Notes: generated from the letters alone by a model not told the origin. 64,000 bases of DNA from Limnanthes douglasii subsp. nivea (GCA_036936605.1 JAUPFV010000002.1:314232893-314296892); one strand, 5' to 3'; positions 41,790-54,599 are shown, numbered from the stretch's first letter. Numbers and translations: made by a program.

Positions 41790-42281
41790 TCATTCTTCCC
41801 ACTTGAACAAGCATTGTTTCCACTTGGACCAGCATTCTTCCCACTTCGAGAAACATTGTTTCTTTGCTTTTCCAATTCGACAATCCCTCCTAAAGTGACC
41901 AGGTTTCCCACATTTCCAACATGCCATTTTAAGATTTTTATTAGAATAATTCTTAGTTTTGTTGTTGCCCTTAAACTTTTGTTTATTCCCCTTATTTGTA
42001 TTTACATTATTTAAGTATCCGCTATTTTCAGACATATTTATAAATAGGTTTCCTACTTGGTTTTTACCCTTTGGATTGCTGATTTTGTCTTGAGCCGTTA
42101 GAGACTCTTCAATCTTAAAACGACTACTCGGTTCTACTAAATTCAGTTCTTCCTTACTGTGTTTTAAAATATGTTTAAAATCATTCCACGAATGAGGAAA
42201 TTTATCAATAAAAAAATACACTGAAATACATTCATTCATTTTCATATTGTGTTGAACGAATTGACCCATAATTTTTAACAA
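41790..42281 (-). pseudogene. copia Z gag C-terminal part
   Basis: Frame of 163 residues with a UBN2-like copia gag core (about residues 1-65, 'YFFIDKFPHSWNDFKHILKH') and a standard zinc knuckle CWKCGKPGHFRRDC. The last 25 residues come from a short internal repeat (plus 41770-41870) in which 'FKWEE' and 'SKWEE' alternate. The upstream gag is broken. Confidence 0.75.
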
Positions 42282-42724
42282 ATCATTATAATATTCAATT
42301 ACAAGTCGAGAATCAACAGTTTTGTAATTAATAAAATGACTAACATGAAACTTTCTACTTGAAGTATCTTCTATATTTTGATTTAATATAATCCAATAAT
42401 TAGTTTGCAGATTTTATATTTTGGTATACACAAACAAAGGATCAGACATACCGTTTAATATTTGGCCATGGAAAATATAATCATCATGCTTCCACTTGTT
42501 GTGCCTTCTTGTTTGTCTGAGGGTTTCATTCTCAATGATCTTCTGACAAAGGGTACTTAGGACATAAACAGCTAGCCAACAGAAAATGCATCTCTTTCTT
42601 CTAATGCATGAATGCCCTTCAAACTTATCTAATTTAGCGAACTTGCTTGTTATTTCCTTCGCTGATTCTCATCCGTTTGTCATCTCAATCTTCATAAACA
42701 AGAACATATAATTTTAATATTTTC

Positions 42725-43179
42725 GAGAAAATAGTGTTTGATTTACGGATAAATCTATGAAGTCTTGTTTAACGATTTCATATTGAAATTATTTTTGGGG
42801 TTCTCCAAAAAAATCAATCGGATAAAATCAGAGAAAATTATATCGAATAATGAGTATGTCTAATAGTGCGTTTTTTTTTCAGTAGAACCCTGATTATATT
42901 CGATTTCGACCAACAAAACTGGTTAGTTACTTATGGTAAAAACAATAAACGGGATTTTATTTTGAATGAAAAACCGTTCGAAATTGAAATTTAAAAAAAC
43001 CGGTCAAATTTTCAACTTCAAAATTCTGTTGACTTGCAACAATAGTCAGTTCATCCAAGTGGATCTCCTCTTGATCCCACTAATCATGATATAAACTATC
43101 AAGTGTGCAATCGACATTGTATTACTTGTTCAAATTACATTGGTCGCTAGTCCATCCAATCACATTATAATATCTAACA
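42725..43179 (-). mobile_element. 5' LTR of copia Z
   Basis: Diverged partner of 38277-38738. The right edge is TGTTAGATATT on the minus strand. No copia primer site was found to its left. Confidence 0.75.
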
Positions 43180-43269
43180 TACTCAACCGAGTGACTTTTA
43201 TTAAAAGTTGAGTGAGATGGATACTATATCCTACAAACTATAAATATCTTAATTTGAAATTTTCTCTAC

Positions 43270-43575
43270 GAGAAACTATTCAAGATTTTTAACTTTAAAT
43301 TTTTAATTAAAATAACTTTTTAATTAAAATAACTTTTTAATTAAAAATTTATTTAAGCTAGAAATTATTCAAGATTTCTAACTTAAAATTTTCAATTAAA
43401 ATAACTTTTAAATTAAAAAAACAAATTTAAGCTAGAAACTATTCACAATTTCTAACTTAAAATTTTCAATTAAAATAACTTGTAAATTAACCTTTATTCT
43501 AAATTAGAAATTATTCAACATTTTTAACTTAAAATTTTCAATGAAAATAACTTTAAATTGAACTTTTCTACCATT
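43270..43575. repeat. Degenerate tandem array, about 72-89 bp unit, 4 copies
   Basis: 'agaaactattcaagattt' followed by 'aacttaaaattttcaattaa' recurs with ATTCAAGATT-like words at 43278, 43367, 43441 and 43513. It lies next to the right border of copia Z. Confidence 0.8.
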
Positions 43576-44192
43576 ATTTCAGTTTTTAGATTGTAAAATT
43601 TTCTTAAAAACAATCATTACCACATATTTTTAGTTTAATATTTTTCAATTGATGATTATCCAAAATACTTATAGAATTTATATTACAAGTAAAACAGGAA
43701 CATAGGCACCCTTCGGCCCAATATACAAGGGCTACTTACGGTAAGTGAAAACCAAACTTAAAAGAGATGACACTAAAAATAATATAATATATAAAGATAA
43801 TTATAAAAATAATATAAACTCATAAATCGATAACACGTTAAAATTTGCATGTAAAACCGAATTTTCAATTGCTATGACAATATCTTTTTTTAAATAAAAT
43901 ACATTAATTAAAACAGAAGATGTTTATACAAAACTTAAGGCATACCGTAAGAAAATATTAAGACTAAAAGGAATCGATAAGTCTCAAAATGATTGGAATA
44001 GAGGAAATAGAATAATACGAGTAAAATAGAGAGACAAAGATAATATCTCAAACCAACTATCCAAAAAGAGAAAAGCATGATGATCAAATGGACAGGCGTC
44101 CAAGTATGGAAGAACGAAGATCGAAGTCAGCCAACTGGTACGCCACCCAAAAGATCTACAAGTAAGTGCGACACCCCAAATGATAAAATCTT

Positions 44193-44328
44193 TTTGCTGT
44201 TTCGTGTTAGATACTACTATTATTTTCAAAATGTGGTTGATTCTATAAAATAAAAATTTGTTTGCTGTTTCTTGTTAGATACTACTACTATTTTCAAAAT
44301 GTGGTTGACTCTATAAAATAAAAATTTG
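44193..44328. repeat. 68-bp tandem duplication
   Basis: 'ttgctgtttcgtgttagata' ... 'aaatgtggttgattctataa' occurs twice with period 68 bp (44194 and 44262), differing at a few bases. Confidence 0.9.
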
Positions 44329-44647
44329 TTTGCAACATAAATAATATACTAAAATCTAAATGACCTAAATAATATCCTTTAAAACACCTAAGTGGTAGTT
44401 TCGCATAAATTTTTGTCTTATAATAGCCGGAGTAAATTTTCTTATTCTATAAACGAATAACTTTTTATAATTGTTACCCACTTAATTGATAATTCCTCAT
44501 TATCTTACAAATTCATTAATGAGCTAATAACCAACCTAGGTCATTTAAGAGTATCGTTAACTTTTTATAGTTGAAATTTGTTTGTAACATGCCAAAAGAA
44601 TACAATAATTACCTAAAAAAACCTATAATTTAAATTTAATTACAAAA

Positions 44648-44650
<3 letters not shown>

Positions 44651-44680
<30 letters not shown>
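44651..44680. repeat. (TA)n microsatellite
   Basis: About 15 uninterrupted TA units in AT-rich sequence. A similar run is at about 50307-50329. Confidence 0.95.
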
Positions 44681-44683
<3 letters not shown>

Positions 44684-45057
44684 TTGTACGTTTTATAATT
44701 TGATAATTATAAATATGTATGGTTGTGTTGCTTTATGGAGGGAGGAATCTTGTAGGCTAAGTAGTTTAAGATTATTAAACAATTTTAAAAAATAAAACTC
44801 ACACAATCGAGTTTAGGAGATGGAGTATTTGTAGAGAATATACTATTTTACAATACGGTTTCATCACAAGTATTAGGATTCAAGATCTTTTATATAAGAC
44901 TCACAAAAAAGATTTAGATATTTATTTTAAAGGCTAAGATTTAAGATTTTTTTTACTTTAACAGACTCATTAGAAGTTTGTATGCATACACGTAACAAAA
45001 ATAATCTATAATTACATGTTTACCTTCCTTTATTTTTAAAGTGAAATTTATTTATTT

Positions 45058-45255
45058 TTAATACTCTCTTTTAATTTTAACTATCCTAAGTATGACTTCG
45101 AATTTGATAAAGACTTTATTTTTTACAGTTTTTGTAAATATGTCACTGATTTGATCTTGAGAGTTCACATAGTTGAGCTCCACTTCATTTTTTTCGATAC
45201 ACTCGAATATAATGATATTTTGTATCAATATCTCTGCTTTGTTCATGGAACACAA
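45058..45255 (-). pseudogene. copia W RNase H C-terminus
   Basis: 'IFECIEKNEVELNYVNSQDQISDIFTK' cut to its core matches the copia RNase H end (EKxExxYVxxxxQxADxxTK). The frame then runs into unrelated residues. Confidence 0.75.
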
Positions 45256-48200
45256 GATTCTTTGCCAGAGCTATACCGACTTGTTATCAACCAATATTTC
45301 TCAAGACTGATTGTGTGATATTAGCTCTTCCAAAATTCTCCTTCAAAAAGTAGAACATGCCGCCGCATATTTCGCTCCACAAGTAGATAAAATAACACTG
45401 AGTTGCTTCTATGAGGTCCATGAAAAATATGTATCACCCATTATGAATGTATACCCTGTAGTACTCTTTCGATCATGAATGTCACCAGCCCAATCCCTAA
45501 AAAAATATCCAATCAGTTTGAAACCATTAGAATGATGATGAAAAAAATCCATAATGAATCATAGCTTTAAGATAACAAATAACCATCTTGGTCTCCTTCA
45601 AGTGTGTTGTTGTTGTAGCCTCCTTATAGTTACTAACAATTTAACATTGTATAGTATGTATGGCCTCGTGCATGTCAAGTATTTCAAAATTTCCACAATA
45701 CTTTTGAAGTAATTAGGCTCATCTTTTTTACATTCTTAAAATTTTGAAAACTTTGTCCCATATTCAACGGGTGCTAATAACTTGACACAATTCCATCTTA
45801 ATTTTTTTTGAAATTGATTTTGTATAACTTCTTTGTGAGATTAGTAATCCATCTTTCAGTAGCCTCACTTATATGCCAGGATGATACGACATAACCCTAA
45901 TATAAGTCATCTCAAATTATCTTGATATGTCTTGTTTAACTTTCTTGAACGGAATTAGTCCACTATCCACGAAAATATTAAATCAACTACACACAAGCAT
46001 GCAAGAAATAACTTTCAAGTTTTAGTAGTCTTGGCAGATAGAGAATGTTCATAAGGACAATTTTAAAATCCTTGACCTTGGAGGTATTAGCTAAGTCTAC
46101 TGTTCCAAGCCTTTTGCACTTGTTTCAATCCTTAGAGGGTATTCTTTAGCTTTAACATTTTCCATTTTTGTCATATCACGATGGTGTATCCCAATGGTTG
46201 CTCAACATACACGATTTCAATCCAGTCTGTACCTTCAAAGATATTATTAACCTAATGTCTTCATTATTGCAATCGCTGCAATAATCTACTCATTGTCTTT
46301 GATTGTAGCCTTTGGCCACCAATCTTATATTTTATTTTTTAATTATGCATATGGCATTTTTCTTCACCTTAAATATCCACTTCACACCACTTCTGTCTTT
46401 TTAGAAGTCTTGCTAACTCCCATGTCTCATTCTACTTGATACAATCAATATTCTCATCCCTTGCTTTCCTCCATTTCGCATATTGAAAGGATTTTTGAAA
46501 GTTTTTTGGTTCAGTTTCCGTTAAAATACAAAGAATTGTTAAGTCATAAATTGTGAGAATCTCTTCTATTTCATCATATATTTCTTTAAACCTTTTATAA
46601 TTCCCTGGTAGGGTCTTATCACTATCAATTGTTGAAGATGGGAAATTGATTTGTCAATCACTTGTTGCTTGTGGTGATGTGGCGGATTTATATGTTACTC
46701 GTGATTTTCTTCACTTTCTTCATCAATGAATAAAAATAAATTATGATCTTGTTATGCGTTGCTCAAATCCTATAAGTTGTCTTCATCAACTAAAATATCA
46801 CGATTAATAACAATCTTTTCATTGATTGGGTTGTAAATTTTGTACCACTTTGCTCTTGCATTATAGTCAACATACACAAAGTTCTCATTTTTATAATCCA
46901 ACTTTGTCATTCACTCATTATCAATACTTGCATAAGTTATGCTTAAGTGAGTAATAGTTGGTCTCTTTTCCATGCTTGTTGTGGAGCCATGTCTTTGACA
47001 CTTCTAGTAGAACATCGATTTAACAAGTAAACGACATAATATACCATTTCGGCCCAAAAATTGTTATGCGTATTTTTGCTCTTTAACAAACTTCCTATAA
47101 TATCAATAATGCTTATATTTTTTCTCTATGCAACCCCATTTTGTTGAGGTTATCTTAAAAATTTTGTTTGTTGCTTTATTCCATGCCATTCACAAAATGT
47201 TATGAAGTAATTTCAATAGAATTTGCCTCCTCAATATGAACGAATGATTTTTATATGGTATTTTCTCTTGTTCTCAACTTGGGCCTTGAATTTTCTAGAA
47301 ACGTAAAAAAACTTGTTACTTTCATTTGAGAAAATATAACCATATATTGCAACTAAGATCGTCGATAAATAATAAGAATACGTCTAAATGGATAAGTTAA
47401 GTGGCTCTTTTTGCTCTTATCATATATTACTTTGGAAAACTCTTTCTTGATTTCTTTTGGAAAAGACACCCTTCACAAGTTTAATTTGAATGCTTGATGT
47501 GAACCAAGATATTAACTATGGACTTCTTGGATAGTGAATTTAGTCATTCAAAGTGTAAGTGCCCAAAATTAAGATGCCAAATCCAAGAAGAATCTCCAAC
47601 ACAAAATTTTAAGCACTTTGCCACATCACTTTGAATTTTAAAAATATACATATGATTCTTGGACATATGCATCTTAGGAATTAAATTATCACAAAACTTT
47701 GTTAAGTAAGACATCCATCTTTCACATGTTGACCCAAATCCATCAGTTGACCCAAACTCAAGATATCTTTTTCATTCGACACATAATAAACCCTTGTAAT
47801 GAAATTATGATCTTCACTTTTCAAGACAATTAAAATGTTACATTTTCTTTATAAAAACGTGACTATTCCATTCACATGTTCATCAAGATCCACAAATAAT
47901 TTTTGTTTGCACACATGTGATAACTACCGTCACTCATGAAAATACCATAAATTGTCTCTAGAATTTTGTCTTTCTTTTTGTGCTAGAAGTAAGACGGGCT
48001 CATTACCTTTTTGTTCAAAACAACTAACTTTCTCCTCAACTTGAATTCTGAAGTACGTCACTTGTAAGCATAATGACCATATTTTTTACAATAATAACAC
48101 TTAATATATGATTTTTTATATCTTGGTGTGTGTTTCTTCCTCTTCCACGACCTCTGGAATTTATTATCGCATATGATATTTTATCATTTTGATTGTCCTT

Positions 48201-48520
48201 CCATTGTTGGTCGCATTCTCCTCCTTGTCCATGTACATACCCACGTCTACATCTATGTCATCGTCCACAACATATTTGGCTTCTTGTATATCTTTCGTCA
48301 TTACTGTTGAAAGTAAATTTAGTTATAACGATTGTTTAATATTCTCATTCCAATTTAATATTTATTCTGCATGGGTGTGTACTCATCTCATAAGATCATC
48401 AATCATCATACCGTCTATATTTTTAGTCTACTCGATTTCCATAAATTTGTATCAAAGTTAATAACCTCATCAATCCTCATACCTCTATTCTGTTAAAAAT
48501 TAATAAGTCGTATCTAACAC
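45058..48520 (-). mobile_element. Ty1/copia element W, heavily decayed
   Basis: Minus-strand copia remnant with RNase H end (45255-45058), RT (about 45260-46470, 'NETWELARL' near 46440), integrase and linker (about 46780-47800, 'VVYYVVYLLNRCSTRSVKDMA'), and gag zinc-knuckle remnant (about 48110-48060, 'KCYYCKKYGHYAYK' with the last Cys changed to a stop). No LTRs were found. Stops every few dozen codons. Confidence 0.7.
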
Positions 48521-49200
48521 TACATCAATTTTCCATGTTTATGATTTATGACCTTGAAACACCTTATTTATTACTTTTATAGGGAATTTACACGAAGTAA
48601 TAATTGAGTTAATAAACTAACTCTACAACACTATTTTGTACTTACAAAAAACTTCTTCGATCATAAACTTGATCTAAAAGAGTTATATTTTATCCAAATG
48701 TAAAATAGTAAACTAAGTTAATAATGTATCATATTAGTTACGACTAATCGAAGCTGTTTTTTGTGATTTTCAATATGAAATTAATCTTTTAATTATTTTA
48801 GTTATAAATAATAATAATAATAATTGGAAATTAAATTTGAAGTGATACTTAAAATATTTGTAGCCCAACAGTGAAGCATTTGGATGCGGAATATATAAAA
48901 ATAACTATGAGAATAAGTATTCCAGATCCATCAAGATTGAGGAATTGAAACCTAATATAAAATTTAAGAGGAAAGTTGAAGAGAGTTTCAAGGATGAACG
49001 TGATTTTGAGAAGAAAATAATTATCTACGAATTTGTGAATGAGCAACTAGATCTGGAGAAAGACGAAGAACGAGCGACCAATGTATTGGTAAATAAAAGG
49101 TTGCTAATCAGTTTTGAATTTCCAAAATTTTAAATGTCCAACAAGAATAATACAACGAAAATTAAATTGTGGCATACTGGCTAGCTAACAAGCGGGTTTT
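48521..49200. other. AT-rich spacer with a small unassigned ORF
   Basis: A 62-codon frame (48945-49133, 'MKPNIKFKRKVEESFKDERD') is charged and helical-looking but matches nothing I know. Otherwise there is a short AAT run near 48800 and no features. Confidence 0.3.
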
Positions 49201-50100
49201 ACAACAAAACATGTCAAATTTCAGAGCCAACTACTTGGGTTGACATTGAAAAGTTTTCAATCAAATATTTAATATCGCGCGTCTTGCAAAAATATCTAAT
49301 GCATAGTTTCTTTGATCTAAAGAAATTAATATTAGAAAATACTTTAACTCAGCAAGATCTTTAATATGAAAAGACTGGAGTAGATGATTTTTCAACAATT
49401 TTATTTAATGCAAGTCATTGACAGTCAATATGAAATCATCAACATAGATAAGAACAATAGTGAGCATATTACCTTGAGAGTTAATAAAAATCGATAATAT
49501 ACTTTTGACTGTATGTAACATGTGATTTTGACAGTAATTAAAAAAGTGAAAAATTATTTTCGGGATGCCTGTTTAAAATCATAAATAGACTTGTGAAGCC
49601 TACATATAAAATTATAGTTATGTCACTAGATACCAAGAGGTGGAGACATATACACCTCCTCATGTAGAGTTCCATGAAGAAATAGATTAGGCACATCAAG
49701 TTGAAAAATATACCAATTTCTGGAAGCTACAGAAGTCAACAAACATCGAAGAGTGGTGAGATAGAAAGTTGGAGAAACATCTGCTGATAGTTAATACCTT
49801 CAACCTGGATATATCCTTTAGCCACCCAACATGATGCATATCGCTCAATGGTCTCGTAAAAGTTCTATTTGATCTTATAAACCAAGCAAACCACAATAGT
49901 GACAGGTTTGTACCCATGATGAAGCGAAACCATCTCCCAAGTGTTGTTATGTTCAACAAAATATTAACAACTAAGGATAATAAATTATTTTGTTTATTCC
50001 ATGTGCTCAACAAATATTTAAACGTGAATCCACTATATAAAAATGATTCAAAACAAATTTAATAAATTTAAACTCAATAACTTCACGCTTGATCATGGCA
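49200..50100 (-). pseudogene. Ty1/copia element V, RT remnant
   Basis: Minus strand: 'NWYIFQLDVPNLFLHGTLHEEVYM' (in part) near 49720-49650, 'RLHKSIYDFKQASRK' near 49600, 'VLIYVDDFILT' near 49450 with the YVDD active site still readable, and 'KDLAELKYFLI' near 49360. The order and spacing are those of copia RT. Stops interrupt it; gag, integrase and LTRs were not found. Confidence 0.75.
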
Positions 50101-50694
50101 AACAAAATCGATTTAACCAAAAATATAAACAACATATAACCCGAACTATAAAGTAATAACAAATTGTCACCCATAATACATTTTACTATTTTCTATTAGC
50201 TCACACAATCAGATCCGAAAATAACACTTTATTTAAATAGTTATTTTCTATAAGGGTTGTCTTACCAAACTTGAAATATATATTTGTATATAGAAAATAT
50301 ATATTTATATATATATATATATATATATAACAATTCTCACAAAAAGTATAAACTCTCTGCTTGAGATTCACTTAAGAATGAACATGATAAGATAACTTAC
50401 GGGTTTATCTGCAGCCATTTATCTAGTATTTTGTTCGCGATTTATTAACGATTTTGTAGATGAACTTCAGAAACCTACAGAACCAGACACCGTAAGAAGT
50501 GTCTGATTTTGTGTTTATGGTCTAGGATGAAATTCCTAAACTTGGCATTTTAATTATATCATTTACAATATGACATCCAACAATGTAAAGCCCGTGCTAT
50601 TATATTTGTTTATGTCCACACTTGAGCTCATAACACTTTTTCAGCTATATATCGAATTTAGTTAATTAAATAATTAACTCGATAAATAATTTGG
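50101..50694. other. AT-rich spacer
   Basis: No gene. Contains a TA-rich run (about 50280-50330). Confidence 0.35.
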
Positions 50695-53085
50695 ACGTGC
50701 TTCACAACACACTTGGCATTTATTGCACGTGAACTCTCTTTCTCAGTCAGATCTCATGGCTTTAATCTTATTATCGTTCTCCTTTTAATAACCATTTTTA
50801 ACTTCTTAAATATTTGAAATACTTCGGATTTATGTTTCAAGAACTATACCCAAGTGTCTCTTGAGAATCATCAATGAAAACTAGTAGCTAGTTACTTTTT
50901 CCTAGAGAGCTTGGCTTGATTGGACCACAAATATAAGTATGAATAAGCTCGAGAGTTGTCTTGGCTCTTGATTATGACTCATTTGGAAATATTTTTTTGA
51001 ATTTCTTCCTAAGTAAACATCATTCACATAGTTGGTCAGGCCGACTGATACACGGTAGTCTTCTCACCATTTCTTTCTTTGACAATAACTTTAAGCTTGT
51101 AAAGTTCAGATGCCCAAATCAAACATGTTATAACCACGATGCAACTTTGTAACAAACTTTAAGACACTTGGCAACATCATTTTGAATATTCAAAGGAAAC
51201 ATTCTATTCTTTGACATTTGAACTTTAGCAATTAAATATCTTTCGTTCTTTCTCATAAGAAGATTTTAATTTTTAATTTGAATATTTTAGACATTTTATA
51301 GGCGTTATCCCAAGCATAAGATGTTGTTTTTCAAGCTAGGTACGTTATAGAGATTTAAAAATAATTGGTGACAACGTTTTTTTACACGAATAAAAATGTT
51401 ATATTTTCCTTTCATCGATCTTTTGGTATCATCTTGAAAAGAGACATTTCCACTCACTTCTTCATTGATCTCTACAAACATATTTCTTTTCCCATACATA
51501 TGTTTGTTTGTACTATTTTCAAGATACCAAGTATTTTTTACCTTCATTAGTATTTTCATATGTTATTAGTAACATGTCGTTTTCCTCTTTATTCTCCTCC
51601 ATATAGTTGTCCCTCTCTTTAATCTATTATTGGAACCTCTGTATTATGAAGCATAGTATCCAAAATTTTGATATTTATAGGATTGGATTTAAGTTTCATC
51701 ATACCTCGAGTTCAGATTTCTTCTACCACGATCTCATGTCGAGCTTTCTCGTTTTTCGCAGTTGTAGTGGAATAATTTTTGTTGTGACTCCAATCCTATC
51801 CATGACCATGATTACCACTTTGTGTGCATCCTTTACCTATGCCTCGACCACATAATTTCCTCCAAGTATTTAATTTCTTCAATCGTCACGACGATATGCT
51901 CAAATTTAGGATCTAACGAACGAAATATTTTCCTATTACTCTCACATCTTCTAATTTCTTACTGTTTCTTTTTAATTAATTAGAATCAGTTGCTACTTTT
52001 GAGAAATATTCACAAATAGACTCGAAACATTTCATATGTAAGGATTCAAATTCACCTCTCAACATTTAGTGACGTAACGTTTTCACCTTTTCGACTTCAT
52101 TGTAAGAGATTTGTACGGTCTCTCATGCTTTCTTGGCAGAAGTTGCGCTTAAAATATTTTCAAAACCATTATTACCTAAGCTTCATAGACAAAGAAGAGA
52201 GATTATTTATCTCTATTTCTTGAATCCTTCAAATTTATTTTTTCCTCTTGAGTAAGACTAGCTTCATCTTTGGGTTCGTTAGAGCCTTTTTCTACGGCAT
52301 CCCACACATCATGCGCTCGAAGAAGAGACTTCATCTTTATACTCCAATTCTCGTAATTATTTGCTTAGTGTTGGAACTTGGAAGGATGATACACTATGTG
52401 CGATATATTTCAATATGTTAAAGATTTGAAAGTAAATATCTCAGATTGAGCTTGTGGCTCTGGATACCACTTCGTTAGCAAAAATATGAAATACTCAAAC
52501 AAATAAACAACTTTTACATAGATTGAAAATGAGGAAATGTTACAAGCCACTCGTATAACTCATATTCCAAGAGATATATGTTTTTCTAACACTATTAATA
52601 GGAACCTAGCTTCAAAAACAAGCTAATAAGGTATAACTTCTAAAACAAGTTAACAAGGTGTGGCTTCTAAAGTAAGCTAATACGATGTGGATTCCAAAGT
52701 AAGCTAATAATTAATTTATTCATGTGCCTTCTTGAGTGGGCGTTATTGGACTTTATTATTTCGATCAAGTTTATGATCTAACAACTCTTGTTAGTTTAGA
52801 AAATATATTTCAATGATCTGTGTTATTAGAGAAAATTATTTGAATATTTTACGAACATTTTTGAGCCTATAGGCTACCCAACTTGGTGATCAATTCTAAA
52901 TAACAACTCGGTCGTCAACATTGTACAAAAAAAAGTATTTAACTGACCTATCCTTTTTATTATATTACTACTTTCGGATAAATTCTACATCGACTGAATT
53001 AAGAAAATGACAGTTCATAAATAATGAATGGATTGCCAATATATTGATTGTATTAATTTAGTCTTCTTTATTAGTTAGATTTCAT
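50695..53085 (-). mobile_element. Ty1/copia element X2, sister of X1
   Basis: Runs parallel to 15246-17830 over its length: integrase and GAG-pre-integrase fragments (50700-51300), broken gag (51300-52450), primer site (52469-52456, TGGTATCCAGAGCC on the minus strand), 5' LTR (52470-53085). Like X1 it lacks RT, RNase H and the 3' LTR. Element D lies immediately to its right, within or next to its LTR. Confidence 0.8.
52456..52469 (-). other. Primer binding site of copia X2
   Basis: Minus strand TGGTATCCAGAGCC, the plant copia initiator-Met-tRNA site with one extra C. Confidence 0.8.
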
Positions 53086-53091
53086 ACTTGA

Positions 53092-53513
53092 TGAACTCAG
53101 AAAATCCTTAGGGAAGTTCAGAAGCGGAATTATTCGTGGGAGAAAATCTGACTAAGAAATGTTCGTATGAAGTGACAGTAAATAATTTAATCAGTGTTTT
53201 GTAGATAGAGAAAGAGACAAAAGGAATAAATATAGCAATAATTGACTAATCATTGGCCATTATCCCAAAAAAGGAATGTCCTTTATATTGTACATGAGAT
53301 GGGTAGTAAAAATTACATAATTACCACTATTCAAGTGGATTTCCTCACCCCCACTCTTTTACTATTTATAGATAAGTTCTTGGGGTGTATCATGTAACCT
53401 CTCCCCTCTTTATGTTTGCTTTACATTGGTCCTTAACCATTAAATTTACAAGTTTAAGCCTTCAACTTGGCATAATTTACCTAGTGATTACCTATATTTT
53501 TTTCCGCTTATCA
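53092..53513 (-). mobile_element. 3' LTR of element D (422 bp)
   Basis: Minus strand starts TGATAAGCGG (53513) and ends at 'tgaactca' (plus 53092). It is preceded on the minus strand by a polypurine tract (53530-53514, 'gactaggggctac'). A TATA box, 'TCTATAAATAG' on the minus strand, lies near 53372-53358. The left part is related to the truncated LTR at 7613-7756. Confidence 0.8.
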
Positions 53514-54054
53514 GTAGCCCCTAGTCTTTACGAAGAAATCTGAGTGAAGGGTGCACGCATTCTTTAAACTTGTTCGGATCTAATCACCTCCTCGGATCGG
53601 ATGGCTCTGCTAGTTGTGCCTCTCCTATAAATTGTTTGGATGTTGCTCAGATCGTATTAGTTGGATCAAAACTACTTAGAAGTGATGACCTCACCCTTGG
53701 TCATGATGACGTCACCAAATTCATCATTCGATTTGAACTGCGTGCTTTGTTTAACCGTTATGGACTCAGAGATTTTTTAGATAGTGAGGTCACTTCTGGC
53801 CACGTGTCGCGTCCTTACCCTAGCCTGTCGGCACACCTTTTGAAGCGGTTTGTGACAGGAGGAGTGTGTCACAACTCCTTTAACCCTTTGTTTTATGCTC
53901 CTTTTCACTATAAATGCTTGCTTCCTTCTCTAAATATAGGTTTAAATATTTTAATCTCTGTTTAACTTTGGGTTGAGAGAATTTATTCTAGAGAGATAGA
54001 ATATTGTCCCCCAATTCCCTTTTTGCACTTTCATACCTTAAGAGTTTGTCAATC
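53514..54054 (+). other. Region between D 3' LTR and foldback element
   Basis: Polypurine tract (53514-53530), then sequence equivalent to the antisense-gene promoter region. The 131-codon frame at 53570-53965 is probably chance because it overlaps a TATA box and matches no family. A TATAAATG box lies at 53909-53916 on the plus strand. Confidence 0.5.
53909..53916 (+). promoter_or_regulatory. TATA box of element D antisense gene
   Basis: 'cactataaatgcttgcttccttctc': a TATAAATG box followed by a C/T-rich leader, in the same orientation as the antisense gene and about 395 bp from the LTR border, close to the layout of the intact element (about 315 bp). Confidence 0.55.
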
Positions 54055-54064
54055 TTGAACGGTA

Positions 54065-54502
54065 GGTTTTGAACAATACATCGTCCCTCGACTATCGCGT
54101 TTGGTGGCAGATAGTCCCTTGACTTTCAAATGTTCGTTGATAGTCCCTAGATTAGCGGGTTTAGATAAAGTTAGTCCACCAAATCCTTTGATCTATGAGA
54201 GGCTTCCACGTGTAACCATAGTCTCCAGAATTTTATATCACCAGTAGTCGTTTGGTATTAGGTCAAACCCATATTTAATGTCATAATCTATGTTTTGGGT
54301 TTGACCTAAACTCAATGGAATATTGGTGATACGAAAATCTTGGGACTATGGTGACAGGTGGCAGCCTCTCATGGATCAGAGGATCTGGTGGACTAAATTT
54401 ATCCAAACGCAATAGTTCAGGGACTGTCAACGGACATTTGAAAGTCAAGGGACTATCTGCCATCAAACATGATAGTTGAGGGACAATGTATTGTTCAAAG
54501 CC
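54065..54502. mobile_element. Foldback (long terminal inverted repeat) DNA transposon, 438 bp
   Basis: Two inverted arms, 54065-54270 and 54297-54502, each 206 bp, around a 26-bp loop. The arm starts GG(T/C)TTTGAACAATACA. Flanks TTGAACGGTA (54055-54064) and TTGGACGATA (54503-54512) agree at 8 of 10 positions, which suits a 9-10 bp target duplication as in Mutator-like elements. It has no coding capacity. It sits inside the antisense-gene leader of element D. Confidence 0.8.
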
Positions 54503-54599
54503 TTGGACGATATAAGCTTTGGAGGTGGTTTAATATTTCAAATGAAATTATTGCTCTCAGACCTTCCGGTGGAAGAGGGCATTCCACACTTGCAGATAT

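Larger units (their letters stand above)
38277..43179 (-). mobile_element. Ty1/copia element Z with both diverged LTRs
   Basis: Minus-strand element: 5' LTR (about 42725-43179), gag, GAG-pre-integrase, integrase, RT, short RNase H end, 3' LTR (about 38277-38738). Both LTRs start TGTTAGAT on the minus strand, and the 3' LTR is preceded by a polypurine tract 'aaaatgggggaagat' (plus 38739-38753). The LTRs differ at many positions, so the insertion is old. Inner LTR edges and the primer site are not resolved. Confidence 0.8.
43180..45057. other. AT-rich region with local duplications
   Basis: No gene recognised. Contents: a degenerate repeat array (43270-43575), a 68-bp tandem duplication (44193-44328) and a TA microsatellite (about 44651-44680). 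Confidence 0.4.

Noticed and set aside
41772..42014. Plus-strand ORF with repeated 'FPLG' and 'FFPL' motifs
   Set aside because: Reverse strand of the copia Z gag tail; the periodicity comes from a short DNA repeat.
44651..44680. TA run as a promoter TATA box
   Set aside because: Simple microsatellite with no gene downstream.
49696..50013. 105-codon ORF as a gene
   Set aside because: It is another frame of the copia V RT remnant, whose real frame shows RT motifs.
53570..53965. Plus-strand 131-codon ORF
   Set aside because: Lies in the promoter/leader region of the D antisense gene, overlaps a TATA box and has no similarity to the other elements' proteins.
54281..54466. ORF inside the foldback element
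   Set aside because: Generated by inverted-repeat sequence; no coding evidence.
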